DNA from: J054 sp963850255 | GTDB lineage: Bacteria > Pseudomonadota > Gammaproteobacteria > Steroidobacterales > GCA-2729495 | Assembly (NCBI GenBank): GCA_963850255.1 | Contig: CAWKLL010000021.1 | Span: forward strand, 6,874 to 70,873 | Direction: 5' to 3' | DNA length: 64,000 nt | Shown: one piece after another, positions 31,950 through 41,678 of the stretch | How positions within the stretch are numbered: the first letter of the stretch is position 1 | How the letters are laid out: every line of letters starts with the position of its first letter | Program-made: the position numbers and the translations under genes | Notes under the pieces: generated by a model | Database searches by the model: none | Seen by the model: only the letters and a program-made list of their open reading frames with translations | What the model was told of the DNA's origin: nothing

Positions 31950-34900
31950 ATGCCCAAACGCAACGACATTAAAAGCATCCTGATCATTGGCGCCGGTCCC
32001 ATCGTGATCGGCCAGGCTTGTGAGTTCGATTATTCAGGAGCGCAGGCCTGCAAGGCACTGCGCGAGGAGGGCTATCGCGTCATCCTGGTGAATTCGAATC
32101 CTGCCACCATCATGACCGACCCGGATACCGCCGATGCCATCTACATCGAACCAGTGGTCTGGCAAACCGTGGCCAAGGTCATTGAGCGTGAAAAGCCGGA
32201 TGCGCTGTTGCCCACCATGGGCGGGCAGACGGGGTTGAACTGCGCCCTGGACCTGGTGCGCGAAGGCGTGCTCAAGCGTTTTAATGTGGAATTGATCGGC
32301 GCCTCACGGGAAGCCATCGACACGGCTGAAGATAGAGATCAGTTTCGTAAGGCGATGCAGGAAATCGGCCTGGAAGTCCCGCGCGCAAGAATCGCGCACA
32401 GCATGGAAGAGGCCCTGGAGGCCCAGCAGGACATTGGCTTTCCGACCATTATTCAGCCGTCTTTTACGCTTGGCGGCTCCGGCGGCGGCATAGCCTATAA
32501 CCGCGAGGAATTCGAGGAGATTATTAGCTCCGGTCTGGATCTGTCGCCAACCACCGAGGTGTTGGTGGGAGAGTCGGTAATCGGCTGGAAAGAGTTCGAG
32601 ATGGAGGTGGTTCGGGACAAGGCGGACAACTGCATTATTGTTTGTGCAATCGAGAATGTGGACGCCATGGGCGTGCATACCGGCGACTCCATTACCGTGG
32701 CGCCGGCGCAGACATTAACGGACAAGGAATATCAGGATCTCCGCGATGCTTCTATAGCCGTGCTTCGGCGTATCGGCGTGGAAACCGGTGGCTCGAATGT
32801 ACAGTTTGCGATCAATCCCGTGGACGGTCGTATGCTGGTGATCGAGATGAATCCCCGGGTATCACGTTCCTCCGCGCTGGCCTCCAAGGCTACCGGTTTC
32901 CCAATTGCCAAGATCGCGGCCAAGCTGGCTATCGGTTACACCCTGGACGAATTGCGCAACGACATCACTGGCGGCGCAACACCGGCTTCCTTCGAGCCCA
33001 GCATCGACTACGTGGTCACCAAGATTCCACGTTTTACCTTCGAAAAATTCCCCGGTGCCAATGATCGTCTGACCACGCAAATGAAGTCGGTGGGCGAAGT
33101 AATGGCTATGGGCCGCACTTTTCAGGAGTCATTGCAAAAAGCCTTGCGTGGCCTGGAGACGGGCATTGATGGCCTGGTGCCTATTCTTCCGGCCGATCCC
33201 AGCGAAGATCAGATAGAGCAATTGCGCCACGAGCTGCAAATGCCCGGCCCCGATCGCTTGTTGTATGTGGCCGATGCTTTCCGCGTAGGCAAAACCGTGC
33301 AGCGCGTCGCCGAGCTATCTGGCATAGATCCCTGGTTCCTGGCGCAGATAGAGGATCTGGTGCGTCACGAGCAGCGGGTGCTCGAAAACGGACTGGCCGC
33401 CCTTCAGCCTGACAGCCTGAGGGCGCTCAAGCGCTGCGGGTTTGCGGATAGTCGGATTGCCAGTTTGTTGCGCACTGACGAGTCCGTTGTTCGCCAGCAT
33501 CGTCTGGATGCGGGCATTCGCCCGGTCTTCAAACGCGTGGACACCTGTGCCGCGGAATTTGCCACGACCACGGCTTATCTCTACTCAAGCTACGAAGAGG
33601 AGTGCGAGGCGAATCCCAGCGAGCGGCGAAAAATCATGATTCTGGGTGGCGGCCCGAATCGCATTGGTCAGGGCATAGAATTTGACTACTGCTGCGTTCA
33701 CGCGGCACTGGCCCTGCGCGAGGCCGGCTTCGAAACGATCATGGTCAACTGCAATCCGGAGACTGTTTCAACCGACTACGATACGTCGGATCGTCTGTAT
33801 TTTGAGTCACTGACTTTCGAAGATGTGATGGAAATAGTAGACCTTGAGGCGCCGGAAGGCGTGATCGTGCAATACGGTGGGCAGACGCCGTTGAAACTCG
33901 CCCGTGCTTTGGAACGCGCCGGCGCGCCGATTATTGGCACCAGTCCTGACAGTATAGATCTGGCAGAGGATCGCGAGAGATTTCAACAGTTGCTGAAGCG
34001 ACTGGAGCTTAAGCAACCGCCGAATTGTACGGCGCGTACCGAAGATGACGCCGTGCGAATGGCCGGTGAAGTGGGCTTCCCGTTGATTGTGCGACCTTCC
34101 TATGTGCTCGGTGGTCGGGCCATGGAAGTGGTCCACGGCGAGGACGATTTGCGTGCCTACATGGGCAGCGCAATGAAGGTTTCCAATGACAGTCCGGTAT
34201 TGCTGGATCGATTCCTCGATCAGGCGGTGGAAGTCGATGTTGACTGCGTAAGCGATGGCGAGCAGGTGATTATCGGCGGCATCATGGAGCATGTGGAACA
34301 GGCCGGTGTGCATTCGGGCGATTCCGCCTGTTCGCTGCCACCGGCCACGTTGTCGGCAGACGTGCAGGAAGAAATTTGCCAACAGGTCGTCAGTATGGCC
34401 CGAGCCCTTGATGTGAAGGGTTTGATGAATACGCAATTTGCGATTCAGAACGGTGTAATCTACGTCCTCGAGGTTAATCCGCGCGCATCGCGCACTGCGC
34501 CCTTTGTGTCCAAGGCGACAGGCCGGCCGCTGGCGAAGATCGGCGCCCTTGCGATGGTCGGGATTTCCTTGCAAGAACAGGGTGTGACCGGCCGCCAGAT
34601 GCCGGAGTATTATTCGGTCAAGGCTTCGGTATTTCCATTTGGCAAGTTCCCCAGCGCTGACCCGATTCTCGGTCCTGAGATGAAATCTACCGGCGAGGTC
34701 ATGAGTTCCGGGCGTTCATTCGCTGAAGCCTACGGTAAGGCCCAATTGGCGGCGGGAGCACATCTGCCGTCGCATGGCACCGCCTTATTGTCAGTACGCG
34801 ACCGTGACAAGAGCGGCGCAGTAAAGCTTGCCAAGGTTCTTGACGATCGCGGTTTTGAACTAGTGGCTACAGACGGTACCGCGATAGCGCTGGCCGAAGC

Positions 34901-35174
34901 GGGTCTGCACTGCCGAAGAGTTAATAAGGTCCACGAGGGACGTCCGCATATAGTCGACATGATCAAGAACGGCGAGATAGACTTTATCTGCAATACCACT
35001 GAGGGCAAGCGTACGATGCGAGAATCGCAGGCCATCAGGGCAGCTGCCGTTAACCAGAAAGTTACCTACTACACCACCCTGGCGGCAGCCATGGCGACGA
35101 CCATGGCGCTTGACCACATCGAGGGCGCAGAGGTTTACAAGCTGCAGGATCTGCATAACGAGACAGCAGCATGA
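31950..35174 (+). CDS. carB: Carbamoyl-phosphate synthase large subunit
   Basis: 1,074 residues (E. coli 1,073). Two homologous ATP-grasp halves: the first starts KSILIIGAGPIVIGQACEFDYSG, the second near residue 560 with KIMILGGGPNRIGQGIEFDYCC. Each contains an EMNPR or EVNPRASR metal-binding block. The C-terminal MGS-like allosteric domain (DRGFELVATDGTAIALAEAG) is where UMP and ornithine act in E. coli. It makes carbamoyl phosphate from bicarbonate, ATP and ammonia. Overlaps greA by 4 bp (ATGA). Confidence 0.97.
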   Translation: MPKRNDIKSILIIGAGPIVIGQACEFDYSGAQACKALREEGYRVILVNSNPATIMTDPDTADAIYIEPVVWQTVAKVIEREKPDALLPTMGGQTGLNCALDLVREGVLKRFNVELIGASREAIDTAEDRDQFRKAMQEIGLEVPRARIAHSMEEALEAQQDIGFPTIIQPSFTLGGSGGGIAYNREEFEEIISSGLDLSPTTEVLVGESVIGWKEFEMEVVRDKADNCIIVCAIENVDAMGVHTGDSITVAPAQTLTDKEYQDLRDASIAVLRRIGVETGGSNVQFAINPVDGRMLVIEMNPRVSRSSALASKATGFPIAKIAAKLAIGYTLDELRNDITGGATPASFEPSIDYVVTKIPRFTFEKFPGANDRLTTQMKSVGEVMAMGRTFQESLQKALRGLETGIDGLVPILPADPSEDQIEQLRHELQMPGPDRLLYVADAFRVGKTVQRVAELSGIDPWFLAQIEDLVRHEQRVLENGLAALQPDSLRALKRCGFADSRIASLLRTDESVVRQHRLDAGIRPVFKRVDTCAAEFATTTAYLYSSYEEECEANPSERRKIMILGGGPNRIGQGIEFDYCCVHAALALREAGFETIMVNCNPETVSTDYDTSDRLYFESLTFEDVMEIVDLEAPEGVIVQYGGQTPLKLARALERAGAPIIGTSPDSIDLAEDRERFQQLLKRLELKQPPNCTARTEDDAVRMAGEVGFPLIVRPSYVLGGRAMEVVHGEDDLRAYMGSAMKVSNDSPVLLDRFLDQAVEVDVDCVSDGEQVIIGGIMEHVEQAGVHSGDSACSLPPATLSADVQEEICQQVVSMARALDVKGLMNTQFAIQNGVIYVLEVNPRASRTAPFVSKATGRPLAKIGALAMVGISLQEQGVTGRQMPEYYSVKASVFPFGKFPSADPILGPEMKSTGEVMSSGRSFAEAYGKAQLAAGAHLPSHGTALLSVRDRDKSGAVKLAKVLDDRGFELVATDGTAIALAEAGLHCRRVNKVHEGRPHIVDMIKNGEIDFICNTTEGKRTMRESQAIRAAAVNQKVTYYTTLAAAMATTMALDHIEGAEVYKLQDLHNETAA

Positions 35175-35647
35175 GTACATATCCAATTACCGTAGCCGGC
35201 GCCGAGAAGTTACGCGCCGAACTCAAGCGCCTCAAGTCCCAAGAGCGTCCGCGCATTGTCGCGGCCATCGCAGAGGCGCGCGGTCATGGTGACCTGAAAG
35301 AGAATGCTGAATATCACGCCGCCAAGGAAGAGCAGGGTTTCATCGAGGCCCGTATCAAGGATATAGACGGCAAGTTATCGAATGCGCAGATTATTGATGT
35401 CACCAAGCTGAACGCCAAGGGTCGGGTGGTGTTTGGCGCCACGGTGGAACTGCTCAGCGAGGAAGATGGCCGCGAAGTCACGTATCGAATTGTCGGCGAA
35501 GACGAAGCGGATATTGGCACGGGCATGATTTCTGTCACGTCTCCGATCGCGCGTGCGCTAATCGGAAAAGAGGAGGGCGATCTGGTGGAAGTGGCGGCGC
35601 CGAGCGGACCGAAAGCCTATGAGATAGTCACTGTGAGCTATAAGTAG
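35171..35647 (+). CDS. greA: Transcription elongation factor GreA
   Basis: 158 residues. The N-terminal coiled-coil hairpin has the tip acidic region (HGDLKENAEYHAAKEEQGF) that enters the RNA polymerase secondary channel to trigger transcript cleavage. The C-terminal FKBP-like domain (YRIVGEDEADIGTGMISVTSPIARALIGKEEGD) is typical. Translationally coupled to carB, and convergent with yhbY, 2 bp away. Confidence 0.96.
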   Translation: MSTYPITVAGAEKLRAELKRLKSQERPRIVAAIAEARGHGDLKENAEYHAAKEEQGFIEARIKDIDGKLSNAQIIDVTKLNAKGRVVFGATVELLSEEDGREVTYRIVGEDEADIGTGMISVTSPIARALIGKEEGDLVEVAAPSGPKAYEIVTVSYK

Positions 35648-35649
35648 CG

Positions 35650-35946
35650 TTACTTCGGCAGTTTGATTTGTGGGTCCCGCCGATTGGCCCGAAACAGGAT
35701 AGCGACATTGCCGATGCGACTAATCAGTTCGGCGTTGCTGGTTTCTACCAGCTTGGCCACCATGCCGTCGCGCATCTCCCGGTCACCTGTGCGTAGTTTC
35801 ACCTTGATCAGCTCATGGTTCTCCAGCTGGATCTCGAGTTCTTTTAGCAGTGCCGCCGTCACGCCTGCATTGCCCACGGTCAATTGCGGCTGCAAATTGT
35901 GCGCGCGACCTTTAAGGAACTTGCGCTGGTTATTTTTTATCGTCAT
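35650..35946 (-). CDS. yhbY: CRM-domain RNA-binding protein YhbY
   Basis: 98 residues forming a single CRM (YhbY) domain: KGRAHNLQPQLTVGNAGVT with the GxxG-type loop, LKELEIQLENHELIKVKL and a final strand VAILFRANR. The family binds pre-50S ribosomal particles. It is the only minus-strand gene between hrcA and the window end, divergent from rlmE by 32 bp. Confidence 0.92.
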   Translation of the reverse strand: MTIKNNQRKFLKGRAHNLQPQLTVGNAGVTAALLKELEIQLENHELIKVKLRTGDREMRDGMVAKLVETSNAELISRIGNVAILFRANRRDPQIKLPK

Positions 35947-35978
35947 GCCCGCAAGTATAGCCAGACGGGCGCGCCGTC

Positions 35979-36599
35979 ATGGCTAAACGCAGTTCCAGTG
36001 CGCGCTGGCGGCGCCGTCAGGACGCTGATCCGTATGTGCAACGTGCACAGAAGGAAGGCTGGCGTTCGCGGGCGGTTTTCAAGCTGGATGAGATTCAAAA
36101 CCGTGACCGCTTGATTCGCGCAGGCGGAGTGGTAGTTGATCTCGGTGCAGCGCCCGGCAGCTGGAGTCAATACGCGGTGTCTAAACTGGGCGAAAAAGGA
36201 CGCGTGATCGCAGTGGATCTTTTGCCCATGGAGCCGCTTTCCGGCGTGCATTACATCCAGGGTGACTTCAGCGACGAAACAATACTCGAGACGCTGCTGT
36301 GCGAATTAGGCGATGCCAAGGCCGACCTTGTACTTTCGGACCTGGCCCCCAATATTAGTGGTAATCGTTCGGTAGACCAGCCGCGCGCCATGTATCTGGC
36401 CGAATTGGCGCTTGAGCTGGCTGTGAGCGTGCTGAACAAGGACGGCGCTTTTGTCTGCAAATTGTTCCACGGTGACGGATTCGACGACTTTATCCGCGAC
36501 TGCCGTCAGCGATTTAAGCAGGTCAAGGTGCGCAAACCGGCCGCTTCGCGGCCTGCCAGCCGGGAGACCTATCTGGTAGCCAGAACTATTCGGATATAG
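35979..36599 (+). CDS. rlmE: 23S rRNA 2'-O-ribose methyltransferase RlmE (FtsJ)
   Basis: 206 residues. Methylates U2552 (E. coli numbering) in the 50S A-site loop using SAM. The SAM motif DLGAAPGSWSQYA and the K-D-K-E catalytic tetrad are visible: Lys in AVFKLDEI, Asp in LVLSDLAPNISG, Lys in AFVCKLFHGDGF and Glu in SRETYLVA. The rlmE-ftsH order is the same as in E. coli, where both are heat-shock genes. Confidence 0.96.
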   Translation: MAKRSSSARWRRRQDADPYVQRAQKEGWRSRAVFKLDEIQNRDRLIRAGGVVVDLGAAPGSWSQYAVSKLGEKGRVIAVDLLPMEPLSGVHYIQGDFSDETILETLLCELGDAKADLVLSDLAPNISGNRSVDQPRAMYLAELALELAVSVLNKDGAFVCKLFHGDGFDDFIRDCRQRFKQVKVRKPAASRPASRETYLVARTIRI

Positions 36600-36649
36600 T
36601 ACGGTCAGAAAGAGTTGCGCCCCTAGCCGGGCAGGAATGAGTTAAGCCA

Positions 36650-38569
36650 TTGAACGACCTAGCAAAAAATATAATTCTCTGGATCATTATTGCGATCGTC
36701 TTGTTGACCGTATTCCAGAGCTTCGGGACGAGTAATCGCCAGTCAGAGCCGCTGGACTATTCGACTTTCCTTAATCTGGTGGATACAGGCCAGGTCAAAC
36801 AGGTTGTTTTCGATGGCGACACCATCAAGGGCATGCTGGCTACCGGCGAGCGTTTCGTCACCTACAGCCCCGAGACCGATAACACGGTCCTGATCGGTGA
36901 GCTGAAAAAAGGCGACGTGCAGATCAAGGCAGCGGCGCCCAAGGGCCAGAATATCCTGGTATCGCTATTTATTAATTCATTCCCGGTGCTGTTGCTGATC
37001 GGCGTATGGGTCTATTTCATGCGACAGATGCAGGGCGGCGGCGGCGGTCGGGGCGCCATGTCCTTTGGCAAGAGTCGCGCCAGGCTGCTCGGCGAAGATC
37101 AGGTTAATGTGACCTTTAATGATGTCGCCGGCGTCGAAGAGGCGAAAGAAGAGGTCTCTGAAATAGTCGACTTCCTTAAGGACCCGGCCAAGTTCCAGCG
37201 GCTTGGCGGCAAAATCCCCAAGGGCGTATTAATGGTCGGTTCACCGGGCACAGGTAAGACCCTGTTAGCCAGGGCGATTGCCGGTGAGGCAAAAGTGCCG
37301 TTCTTCACCATTTCCGGTTCGGACTTCGTGGAAATGTTTGTCGGTGTCGGTGCGTCTCGCGTGCGTGACATGTTTGAACAGGCCAAAAAGCATGCGCCTT
37401 GCATCATCTTTATTGATGAGATTGATGCCGTGGGCCGTCATCGTGGCGCCGGTCTCGGCGGCGGTCATGACGAGCGCGAACAGACGCTGAACCAGTTGCT
37501 GGTGGAAATGGATGGCTTTGAAGGTAACGAAGGCATCATCGTAATTGCGGCCACTAACCGTCCCGACGTTTTGGATCCCGCTTTACTGCGTCCTGGTCGA
37601 TTTGACCGGCAAGTGGTAGTGCCGTTGCCGGACGTGCGCGGTCGCGAGCAGATCCTGCGTGTGCATATGCGTAAAGTGCCGATTGCTGACGACGTGCGGC
37701 CCGGCATCATCGCCCGCGGAACGCCGGGTTTCTCCGGTGCGGATCTCGCCAACCTGGTCAATGAGGCGGCCTTGTTTGCCGCGCGGGCAAATCGCCGCAC
37801 TGTGACCATGGAAGAGTTCGAGAAGGCCAAAGACAAGATCATGATGGGCGCAGAACGTCGCTCCATGGTGATGAACGAAGACGAGAAGCGCCTGACGGCT
37901 TATCACGAGGCAGGTCATGCGATTGTTGGCCTGACTGTTCCCGATCACGATCCTGTCTACAAGGTTTCCATTATTCCGCGTGGTCGGGCGCTGGGCATTA
38001 CCATGTTTCTGCCTGAAGAAGACCGCTACAGCTACAGCAAGCGTCGCCTGAACAGCCAGATTTCAAGCCTGTTTGGCGGTCGCATTGCCGAAGAGCTGGT
38101 TTTCGGCGCGGACTGCATAACCACTGGCGCAGCCAACGATATTGAGCGGGCTACTGAAATCGCTCGCAACATGGTGACCAAGTGGGGTTTGTCGGATGTA
38201 CTCGGACCGATGGTTTACGCTGAAGATGACGGCGAAGTGTTTCTAGGTCGGTCGGTCACTCAGCATAAGCAGGTTGGTGATGAAACTCGCGATACCATCG
38301 ATTCCGAGGTGCGCAAGTTTATCGATACAAACTATGTGCGTGCGGAGACGATTCTCAAGGAGAACATGGACAAGCTTCACGCGATGTCTGATGCCCTGAT
38401 GAAATACGAGACTATCGACGAAAATCAGATCGCCGATATCATGGCCGGCAAGGAGCCGCGCCCACCGGAAGATTGGGACGAGGATGGTCCCACCAGTCCG
38501 GCTGGTCGTGACAGCCAGCGTCCGAAAAAGGACGACCCGAGCATCGGCGAGCCCGCAGGCCAGCACTGA
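36650..38569 (+). CDS. ftsH: ATP-dependent zinc metalloprotease FtsH
   Basis: 639 residues with a TTG start. Transmembrane helix 1 at ~6-24, periplasmic domain, helix 2 at ~103-125. The AAA module follows with Walker A GSPGTGKT (~197) and Walker B IIFIDEIDAVG, then the second region of homology. The protease domain has the zinc motif HEAGH at ~418-422. It degrades misfolded membrane proteins and regulators such as sigma32 and LpxC in E. coli. The Pro/Asp-rich C-terminal tail is variable. A strong terminator follows. Confidence 0.96.
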   Translation: MNDLAKNIILWIIIAIVLLTVFQSFGTSNRQSEPLDYSTFLNLVDTGQVKQVVFDGDTIKGMLATGERFVTYSPETDNTVLIGELKKGDVQIKAAAPKGQNILVSLFINSFPVLLLIGVWVYFMRQMQGGGGGRGAMSFGKSRARLLGEDQVNVTFNDVAGVEEAKEEVSEIVDFLKDPAKFQRLGGKIPKGVLMVGSPGTGKTLLARAIAGEAKVPFFTISGSDFVEMFVGVGASRVRDMFEQAKKHAPCIIFIDEIDAVGRHRGAGLGGGHDEREQTLNQLLVEMDGFEGNEGIIVIAATNRPDVLDPALLRPGRFDRQVVVPLPDVRGREQILRVHMRKVPIADDVRPGIIARGTPGFSGADLANLVNEAALFAARANRRTVTMEEFEKAKDKIMMGAERRSMVMNEDEKRLTAYHEAGHAIVGLTVPDHDPVYKVSIIPRGRALGITMFLPEEDRYSYSKRRLNSQISSLFGGRIAEELVFGADCITTGAANDIERATEIARNMVTKWGLSDVLGPMVYAEDDGEVFLGRSVTQHKQVGDETRDTIDSEVRKFIDTNYVRAETILKENMDKLHAMSDALMKYETIDENQIADIMAGKEPRPPEDWDEDGPTSPAGRDSQRPKKDDPSIGEPAGQH

Positions 38570-38587
38570 TATTCGCATTGCTGTTAT

Positions 38588-38625
38588 AACGGCCGACATC
38601 CTCTCGGGTGTCGGCCGTTTTTTAT
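38588..38625 (+). terminator. Intrinsic terminator after ftsH
   Basis: An 11-bp perfect stem (AACGGCCGACA with TGTCGGCCGTT), 10-base loop and a six-T tract, 19 bp after the ftsH stop and just before folP. Confidence 0.85.
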
Positions 38626-38630
38626 AAGCT

Positions 38631-39482
38631 ATGTCAAAAGTTATTGCCCTGGATGCCAATGAACGCGCTGGCCGCCCGCTGGTGATGGGCGTCTTGAACG
38701 TAACGCCCGATTCGTTCTCCGATGGCGGGCGGTATGTTTCCGTTGAGCAGGCTCTTCGTCGCGCTTTGGCGATGGCTGCAGAAGGCGCCGATATTATTGA
38801 CGTCGGCGGAGAGTCAACACGCCCCGGTGCCGCTGCCGTTTCGGCAGAGGAAGAATTGGGCCGGGTTATTCCTGTAATAGAAGCCATTCGACGTGAGCTG
38901 GATCTGCCTGTTTCGCTGGATACAAGTCGACCGGAGGTGATGGCCGCCGGGTGTGCCGCCGGCGCGGATATGTTGAATGATGTGCGCGCATTGCAGCTGC
39001 CGGGCGCGCTGGAAATGGCGGCCCGGCTTGGTGTGCCCGTCTGTCTGATGCATATGCAGGGCCGGCCGGAAAACATGCAGGCTGATCCTCATTACCAGGA
39101 TGTCGTCGCCGATGTCTGCGCTTTCCTGCGCGCTCGCATAGCGGCTGCGCGCGGTGCCGGTATCGCGGAACGGTCTTTGATCCTGGATCCCGGATTTGGT
39201 TTCGGCAAGACACTGGAGCACAACCTGGCCCTGCTGGCGGGGCTGCCGAAGCTGTGTGAGCTTGGCTATCCCGTGCTCGCCGGGCTATCGCGGAAATCCC
39301 TGCTCGGCAAGTTGCTGGGACGCGAGCTGCCGGAGCGCTTGCCGGGCAGTCTGGCCCTGGCCTTGCTGGCGGCCGAGCGTGGCGCTGACATCCTGCGAGT
39401 TCATGATGTTGCGCCGACTGTGGATGCCCTGACAGTATGGGCCGCCGTCAATTCGGCAGATTCCAGGGATTTTCATGGCTAG
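38631..39482 (+). CDS. folP: Dihydropteroate synthase
   Basis: 283 residues. Condenses p-aminobenzoate with the pterin diphosphate in folate synthesis; the target of sulfonamides. Motifs: VMGVLNVTPDSFSDGG, IDVGGESTRPGA, LSRKSLLGKLL and a final RVHDVAPTVDAL. The ATG at 38631 directly follows the ftsH terminator, so transcription must start in or before that hairpin or come from read-through. Overlaps glmM by 8 bp. Confidence 0.95.
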   Translation: MSKVIALDANERAGRPLVMGVLNVTPDSFSDGGRYVSVEQALRRALAMAAEGADIIDVGGESTRPGAAAVSAEEELGRVIPVIEAIRRELDLPVSLDTSRPEVMAAGCAAGADMLNDVRALQLPGALEMAARLGVPVCLMHMQGRPENMQADPHYQDVVADVCAFLRARIAAARGAGIAERSLILDPGFGFGKTLEHNLALLAGLPKLCELGYPVLAGLSRKSLLGKLLGRELPERLPGSLALALLAAERGADILRVHDVAPTVDALTVWAAVNSADSRDFHG

Positions 39483-40809
39483 ACAGTATTTCGGCACCGA
39501 CGGCATCCGCGGATTGGTGGGCAAAGACCCGATGACGGCTGAGTTCGCCCTGCGGCTGGCCAGCGCCGCGGCGCGGGTGCTGGCCCCGGACGGTGGTCGA
39601 GTCGTTATTGGCAAGGACACGCGCGTGTCGGGCTACATGTTCGAGTCAGCGCTGGAAGCCGGTTTTGTCGCGGCCGGCGTGGATGTCCTGTTGCTGGGGC
39701 CTTTGCCCACGCCCGGTATCGCTTATCTGACCCAGGCACTGGATGCTGATCTGGGTGTCGTGATCAGCGCGTCGCACAATCCCTATTTCGACAACGGCAT
39801 CAAGTTTTTCGATCGGGCCGGCAGCAAGTTGCCCGACGAGGTTGAAGAGCGCATCGAAGCTTTTCTGAGTGAGCCGGCCATTACCCGAGAATCACAGGCG
39901 CTCGGCCGGGCCAAACGTATTGAGGGATCGCGCGAGGACTACCAGCAGTTTTGCCTCAGTACCGTGGATTCCGGGATCCGTTTCGACCATCTGAAAATCG
40001 TGATCGATTGTTCGCATGGCGCGGCCTACAAGGTTGCGCCGCGGGTTCTAACCGAACTGGGCGCTGAGATTGTGCCGATTGGTTGTTCACCGAACGGCAA
40101 GAACATCAACGATGGCTGCGGCTCTACAAATCCTGATCTGCTTAGAGTGACGGTCAAAGCGGTCGGCGCAGACCTTGGCGTGGCCCTGGATGGGGACGGA
40201 GACCGCCTGTTAATGGTAGATCACACGGGTGCGCTGGTTGACGGCGACCAGTTGCTCTACTTGCTGGCCCACGCGCGGCATGCCGCGGGCGAGTTACCGG
40301 GTCCGGTGGTTGGCACCCTGATGAGCAATCTCGGTCTCGAGCGGGCCCTGGTTAAACTGGGGATCGATTTTCTCAGAGCCAATGTGGGTGATCGCTATGT
40401 GCTGGAGACCCTGCGCAGCCATGGCGGCGTATTGGGTGGCGAGACTTCCGGGCATCTGCTGTGTCTGGACAAGACCACCACCGGTGACGGCCTGATCAGT
40501 GCGCTGCAGGTGTTGTCTGTGATTGCGGCTTCCGGTCGGCCGCTGGCGGATCTGGTGGAGCCGATGGCGCACTTTCCGCAAACCCTGGTCAATGTGCGCA
40601 CGCCGGTCAAGATCGACCTGCAGGCGGCAGCTGTGCAGAGCGCAATAGCCACGGCTGAAGGCGGACTGGGCGAACGCGGCCGAATCCTGGTGCGGGCCTC
40701 CGGGACCGAGCCGGTGATTCGGGTGATGGTAGAAGGCGAAGATCTGGGCGAGGTGGATGCGATAGCTGCTTCCCTGGCCGCCCAGATTGAAGCAATCGCT
40801 GCCGATTAA
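39475..40809 (+). CDS. glmM: Phosphoglucosamine mutase
   Basis: 444 residues (E. coli 445). Converts glucosamine-6-phosphate to glucosamine-1-phosphate for cell-wall UDP-GlcNAc. The active-site serine is Ser100 in ISASHNPY. The metal loop is ALDGDGDRLLMVD, the sugar loop GGETSGHL and the phosphate loop RASGTEPVIRVM. Starts MARQYFGTDGIRG. Overlaps folP, as in E. coli folP-glmM. Confidence 0.96.
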   Translation: MARQYFGTDGIRGLVGKDPMTAEFALRLASAAARVLAPDGGRVVIGKDTRVSGYMFESALEAGFVAAGVDVLLLGPLPTPGIAYLTQALDADLGVVISASHNPYFDNGIKFFDRAGSKLPDEVEERIEAFLSEPAITRESQALGRAKRIEGSREDYQQFCLSTVDSGIRFDHLKIVIDCSHGAAYKVAPRVLTELGAEIVPIGCSPNGKNINDGCGSTNPDLLRVTVKAVGADLGVALDGDGDRLLMVDHTGALVDGDQLLYLLAHARHAAGELPGPVVGTLMSNLGLERALVKLGIDFLRANVGDRYVLETLRSHGGVLGGETSGHLLCLDKTTTGDGLISALQVLSVIAASGRPLADLVEPMAHFPQTLVNVRTPVKIDLQAAAVQSAIATAEGGLGERGRILVRASGTEPVIRVMVEGEDLGEVDAIAASLAAQIEAIAAD

Positions 40810-40825
40810 GCCGCGGCGTTGATTT

Positions 40826-40840
40826 CCGCCAGTTTGGCGG
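40826..40840 (+). terminator. Small hairpin between glmM and tpiA
   Basis: CCGCCA-GTT-TGGCGG, a perfect 6-bp stem 16 bp after the glmM stop. The nearest T-run is 15 bases downstream, so termination is doubtful. Confidence 0.3.
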
Positions 40841-40916
40841 CTAACCTTCGCGCACTTTTTTCGGGTCTGAACCGCGCGCCGCGCGACTATCCTGGCCCCT
40901 TAACGCCAGTAATTTC

Positions 40917-41678
40917 ATGAGAAAACCCCTAGTAGCCGGGAACTGGAAGCTGCACGGAAGCCGCGCGGCCAACAGCGACCTATTGAAGGGCCTGCTGGCC
41001 GGCATGGCCGGCGTGGCCGCCGCCGACGTGTTGGTCTGTCCGCCTTATGTTTATTTGCCCGATGCCGTTGCGGCAGCCCGTGGCAGCGGGCTCCAGGTAG
41101 GCGCCCAGGATGTGGCTGCCCAGGCGGGCGGTGCGTTTACCGGCGAAGTCTCTGCTGAGATGCTGGTCGATGTCGGTTGCAGCCATGTCATCGTCGGGCA
41201 TTCGGAGCGACGCAGTCTGTTCGGCGACAGTGACGCTGTAGTAGCGGCCAAGTTCGCGGCAGCGCTGGATGCCGGCCTGCAGCCGATCCTGTGCGTCGGC
41301 GAGACGCTGGCTGAACGAGAATCCGGGCATAGCGTGGCGGTGGTAACCGGCCAGCTGCAAGCGGTGCTGGATAGCCAGGGCGCCGAGGCGCTGGGCAGAG
41401 GCGTAGTGGCCTATGAGCCAATCTGGGCGATTGGTACCGGCCTGACCGCGACGCCGGATCAGGCCCAGGAAGTACATGCCGCAATACGGGCGCTGATCGC
41501 CGCCGCGGATGGTAAAATCGCTAAAGAGTTGCGCATTCTCTATGGCGGAAGCGTCAAGGCGAGTAACGCGCAGCAAATTTTCTCCATGAAGGATATTGAC
41601 GGTGGTTTGATCGGGGGTGCATCGCTGGATGCGGCTGAATTCCTTTCGATCTGTTCTGCCGCCGCTGGTGCTGTCTGA
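40917..41678 (+). CDS. tpiA: Triosephosphate isomerase
   Basis: 253 residues. Interconverts dihydroxyacetone phosphate and glyceraldehyde-3-phosphate. Begins RKPLVAGNWKLHGS with the catalytic Lys. The His is in VIVGHSERRS (~95), the Glu in VAYEPIWAIGTG (~167), and the phosphate-binding YGGSVK and GGLIGGASL blocks are intact. Stop and secG start overlap by one base. The glmM-tpiA-secG order is that of pseudomonads. Confidence 0.97.
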   Translation: MRKPLVAGNWKLHGSRAANSDLLKGLLAGMAGVAAADVLVCPPYVYLPDAVAAARGSGLQVGAQDVAAQAGGAFTGEVSAEMLVDVGCSHVIVGHSERRSLFGDSDAVVAAKFAAALDAGLQPILCVGETLAERESGHSVAVVTGQLQAVLDSQGAEALGRGVVAYEPIWAIGTGLTATPDQAQEVHAAIRALIAAADGKIAKELRILYGGSVKASNAQQIFSMKDIDGGLIGGASLDAAEFLSICSAAAGAV

